DNA from: Rhodoferax sp. UBA5149
Lineage (GTDB): Bacteria; Pseudomonadota; Gammaproteobacteria; Burkholderiales; Burkholderiaceae_C
NCBI RefSeq assembly: GCF_002413825.1
Contig: NZ_DHXT01000047.1
Location: 16,064 to 23,750 of the forward strand
Length of the DNA stretch: 7,687 nucleotides
Direction of reading: 5' to 3'
Both the position numbers and the translations under genes were made by a program. The notes below the pieces were generated by a model. The model saw nothing but the letters and a program-made list of their open reading frames with translations. It ran no database searches and was not told the origin of the DNA. Below, in pieces: positions 6,235 to 7,687 of the stretch (position 1 is the stretch's first letter; each line of letters begins with the position of its first letter).

Positions 6235-7112
6235 GCCTGAATCCTCTGTTTTCTTCCCACTACATCACCTGCGCCGGGCGCGAAATTCACTACACGGAGT
6301 GGGGCGCGCAGCATGCGCGCAGCGTGATCGCGTGGCACGGCCTGGCCCGCACCGGACGCGACATGGATGAGCTGGCGGAGCACCTGAGCGCGCGTGGCTA
6401 CCGGGTGATTTGTCCGGACACCATCGGGCGCGGCCTGAGCCAATGGAGCCCGGTGCCGGCGCAAGAGTACTGCCTGTCGTTTTATGCCCGCATCGCGCAA
6501 GAGTTGTTTGATCAGCTCCAGATTGAAAAGGCGCATTGGGTGGGTACGTCCATGGGTGGCGCCATTGGCACCGTCTGCGCGGCGGGCTTGTTCCAGCCCG
6601 GCATGCGGCAGCGCATCCAGAGCCTGACCTTGAACGACAACGCACCGCAGCTGGCCGAGGCTGCCATCAACCGCATTCGCGCTTATGCGGGTAGTCCACC
6701 GGCTTTTGCCACCGTGCTGGAACTGGAGGCGTTCTTTCGACAGGTATACAAGCCCTACGGCGTCTTGAGCGACGCGCAGTGGCGGCGATTGACAGAAACC
6801 TCCACACGCCGTTTGCCGGACGGCCGTGTCACGCCGCACTACGACCCGGCCATGGTGCAGCAGTTCATCAGCCACCTCGACGATTATTTGATTTGGGACC
6901 ATTACGACGCGCTCAACATCCCGGTGCTGTGTCTGCACGGGGCTGACTCGGACTTGGTGCTGCGTGAGACGACCGACCAGATGCTGCACCGCGGCCCGGG
7001 CAGCAAGGGCCTGACGCAGGTGATCGAGGTCAGTGGCTGCGGTCACGCGCCGGCACTCAACGTGCCCGAGCAGCTGGACCCGGTGGCCGCGTTCATAAAG
7101 GCCGCAGGTTGA
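6231..7112 (+). CDS. Alpha/beta hydrolase, last gene of the transporter operon
   Basis: This 293-residue soluble protein has a full alpha/beta-hydrolase layout and no signal peptide, so it should act in the cytoplasm. The oxyanion-hole motif WHGLARTG is at 35-42, and the nucleophile elbow GTSMGG (105-110) has Ser107. A helical cap region occupies about 140-215. The likely acid is Asp241 (HGADSDLVL), with Asp239 the alternative, and the base is His272 (GCGHAP). A complete Ser-Asp-His triad suggests an active esterase, amidase, lactonase or C-C hydrolase; sequence alone does not choose between them. AGGAGG (6219-6224) lies six bases before the ATG, a stronger site than those of the genes before it, and the start overlaps the livM stop (ATGA). 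Its position suggests that it processes the imported compound, or releases the compound that is imported in cells sharing a pathway; this is inference. Confidence 0.88.
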   Translation: MSLNPLFSSHYITCAGREIHYTEWGAQHARSVIAWHGLARTGRDMDELAEHLSARGYRVICPDTIGRGLSQWSPVPAQEYCLSFYARIAQELFDQLQIEKAHWVGTSMGGAIGTVCAAGLFQPGMRQRIQSLTLNDNAPQLAEAAINRIRAYAGSPPAFATVLELEAFFRQVYKPYGVLSDAQWRRLTETSTRRLPDGRVTPHYDPAMVQQFISHLDDYLIWDHYDALNIPVLCLHGADSDLVLRETTDQMLHRGPGSKGLTQVIEVSGCGHAPALNVPEQLDPVAAFIKAAG

Positions 7113-7116
7113 ATCT

Positions 7117-7180
7117 TGATTGCTATTAAAGTTATAGCGTCATATGTAGTATTTACGGGGGCTACTGGCCTGTTTTATTC
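7117..7180 (+). repeat. Comamonadaceae-type dispersed intergenic element
   Basis: The element begins five bases after the hydrolase stop. It opens with TTGATTGCTATTAAAG, which contains the short hairpin GCTAT (7122-7126) / ATAGC (7134-7138). A variable stretch follows, then GGGGGCTACTGGCC (7157-7170) and TGTTTTATTC. I recall this pattern (a TGCTAT...ATAGC hairpin, then a GGGCTA-x-x-GGCC block) as a frequent post-gene element in Acidovorax, Polaromonas and Rhodoferax genomes. That recollection was not checked by search. There is no T-run after the hairpin, so it is not a standard terminator. Confidence 0.55.
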
Positions 7181-7206
7181 AAGAGAGAAGGGACCTTTCG
7201 GGGGCC

Positions 7207-7237
7207 TTGAAAATCAGTGATACTCTGCCCGTATAAC
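7207..7237 (+). promoter_or_regulatory. Possible sigma70 promoter before the RNA locus
   Basis: TTGAAA (7207-7212) and TATAAC (7232-7237) resemble -35 and -10 boxes. The spacer is 19 bases, longer than the preferred 16-18, which lowers confidence. A start near 7244 would give a transcript of about 210 bases ending at the terminator at 7430-7455. Confidence 0.35.
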
Positions 7238-7307
7238 CGCTCTAACTGCCTGCCAAGCACGCTAGATACAGCATGTTGGCTGAGATCAAGGGGGCGGCAA
7301 GCGACGC

Positions 7308-7395
7308 AAACCCCGCTATGTGCGCTAGCGTCCAGACGTTGCTCTGAGGTCGCGGCTACATTTCAAACGGGTGGACTTTAAAACCCCCGCTATGT
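7308..7395 (+). repeat. Two copies of AAA-C(4-5)-GCTATGT, each opening a hairpin
   Basis: The 11-mer CCCCGCTATGT occurs at 7311-7321 and again at 7385-7395, 74 bases apart, and both copies are preceded by AAA (the second with one more C). Each copy supplies the 5' strand of a hairpin: CGCTA/TAGCG in the first and CCCGCT/AGCGGG in the second. This points to a duplicated RNA module or duplicated protein-binding site rather than chance, but two copies are few. Confidence 0.45.
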
Positions 7396-7429
7396 CTCCC
7401 CTGAGCGGGCCATCGAGAGGTGGCTTCTA

Positions 7430-7455
7430 CCCGGCCAAGGTGCCGGGTTTTTTTT
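7430..7455 (+). terminator. Rho-independent terminator, plus strand
   Basis: A perfect six-base GC stem, CCCGGC (7430-7435) with GCCGGG (7442-7447), encloses a six-base loop and is followed at once by eight T (7448-7455). This is a textbook intrinsic terminator for plus-strand transcription. It would end the candidate small RNA and any read-through from the transporter operon, whose last stop codon is about 320 bases upstream. It has no T-run in the other direction, so it does not serve the convergent minus-strand gene. Confidence 0.9.
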
Positions 7456-7485
7456 CGTCAGGCGCTTCTCAGCGGCGGGCTCGAC

Positions 7486-7671
7486 CTAGTAATTAACCCA
7501 CTGTTGAATCTTCTGGCTAGGTTGCGAGGGTGTCGCGTCCGTGGCGGTCGCACGTATCACGTCACTTGAGCCGTCTGCCTCAATGGCCCTATCGTGGAGC
7601 TCAGATGCAGCAAACACGCCCACGATGGCCGCCAGTATTGATAAACCCAGTACACCGATGACTGTTTTCAT
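7486..7671 (-). CDS. Small membrane-anchored or secreted protein of unknown function (61 aa)
   Basis: I do not recognise this protein. Its first 27 residues are MKTV followed by a hydrophobic stretch (residues 4-22, VIGVLGLSILAAIVGVFAA). This fits either a signal peptide with a cut near the F-A-A stretch (residues 20-22) or a single N-terminal membrane anchor. The remaining part is polar, begins with the acidic segment SELHDRAIEADGSSD, is rich in Ser/Thr/Ala, and ends in QQWVNY; it has no cysteine. The gene looks real because a strong ribosome binding site, GGAGGG (read on the minus strand, 7683-7678), sits exactly six bases before the ATG. It faces the transporter operon tail-to-tail. Its promoter lies beyond the right edge, and no clear terminator for its own strand is visible below 7486. 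Confidence 0.72.
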   Translation of the reverse strand: MKTVIGVLGLSILAAIVGVFAASELHDRAIEADGSSDVIRATATDATPSQPSQKIQQWVNY

Positions 7672-7687
7672 TTCAAACCCTCCAGCG

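Larger units (their letters stand above)
7244..7455 (+). ncRNA. Candidate structured small RNA or 3'-UTR-derived RNA
   Basis: No convincing protein gene lies here, yet the stretch is rich in hairpins and ends in a strong intrinsic terminator. Stems seen by eye are GCCAA/TTGGC (7252-7256 with 7276-7280); either GACGC/GCGTC (7303-7307 with 7328-7332) or CGCTA/TAGCG (7314-7318 with 7326-7330), which exclude each other; CCCGCT/AGCGGG (7386-7391 with 7404-7409); and the terminator stem. The loop of the fourth (7392-7403) contains TCTCCCCTG, which could pair with purine-rich ribosome binding sites. The RNA could start at its own promoter (boxes at 7207-7237) or be cut from the end of the transporter-operon mRNA. 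I do not recognise it as tmRNA, 6S, 4.5S, RNase P RNA or a known riboswitch. Confidence 0.4.

Noticed and set aside
7355..7372. tRNA-like fragment around ACATTTCAAACGGGT
   Set aside because: There is no paired T-stem, acceptor stem or anticodon arm around it.
7461..7480. Terminator for the minus-strand small gene at GGCGCTTCTCAGCGG
   Set aside because: The stem has only about four consistent pairs and no T-run on the minus strand.
1..7687. CRISPR array, insertion sequence, phage or integrase genes
   Set aside because: No regularly spaced repeats, transposase or recombinase motifs were found on either strand.

Overview
The window reads as a chromosomal piece of a GC-rich betaproteobacterium, most likely a member of the Comamonadaceae (Rhodoferax/Polaromonas/Acidovorax-like). 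This rests on codon use, on the style of the Liv-type transporter proteins, and on an intergenic element at about 7117-7180 that I recall as typical of that family. I made no database comparison, so the assignment is an inference.

Layout. (1) 1-1143, plus strand: the C-terminal part of a sigma54-dependent activator (AAA+ domain and Fis-type HTH); its N-terminal sensory part lies before the window. (2) 1144-1299: an unusually AT-rich control region with three inverted-repeat groups, then a well-spaced -24/-12 (sigma54) promoter and a good ribosome binding site. (3) 1300-7112, plus strand: a six-gene cluster consisting of a periplasmic substrate-binding protein, two Liv-type ATPases (livG, livF), two Liv-type permeases (livH, livM) and an alpha/beta hydrolase. 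Four junctions are tight (three ATGA stop/start overlaps and one 27-base gap). The exception is a 155-base gap between the binding protein and livG, filled almost entirely by one 141-base imperfect palindrome. (4) 7113-7485: no protein gene. It holds the Comamonadaceae-type element, a possible sigma70 promoter, several hairpins with a repeated C-rich module, and a strong rho-independent terminator on the plus strand; together these look like a small-RNA or 3'-UTR RNA locus. (5) 7486-7671, minus strand: a small gene for a 61-residue membrane-anchored or secreted protein with a strong ribosome binding site.

How it works together (inference): the activator probably senses a signal through its missing N-terminal domain, binds the palindromes at 1150-1230, and drives RNA polymerase-sigma54 at the 1247-1262 promoter. 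The operon would import an organic solute through a HAAT/Liv-type ABC importer and act on it, or on a derivative, with the co-transcribed hydrolase. The substrate cannot be read from sequence; an ester, amide, lactone or other carboxylated compound is as plausible as a branched-chain amino acid. The palindrome after the binding-protein gene is well placed to make that gene's product more abundant than the membrane components.

No exotic new system is evident. The best candidates for undescribed biology are the RNA locus at about 7244-7455, the long palindrome at 2500-2640, and the sigma54-controlled transporter-hydrolase pairing.
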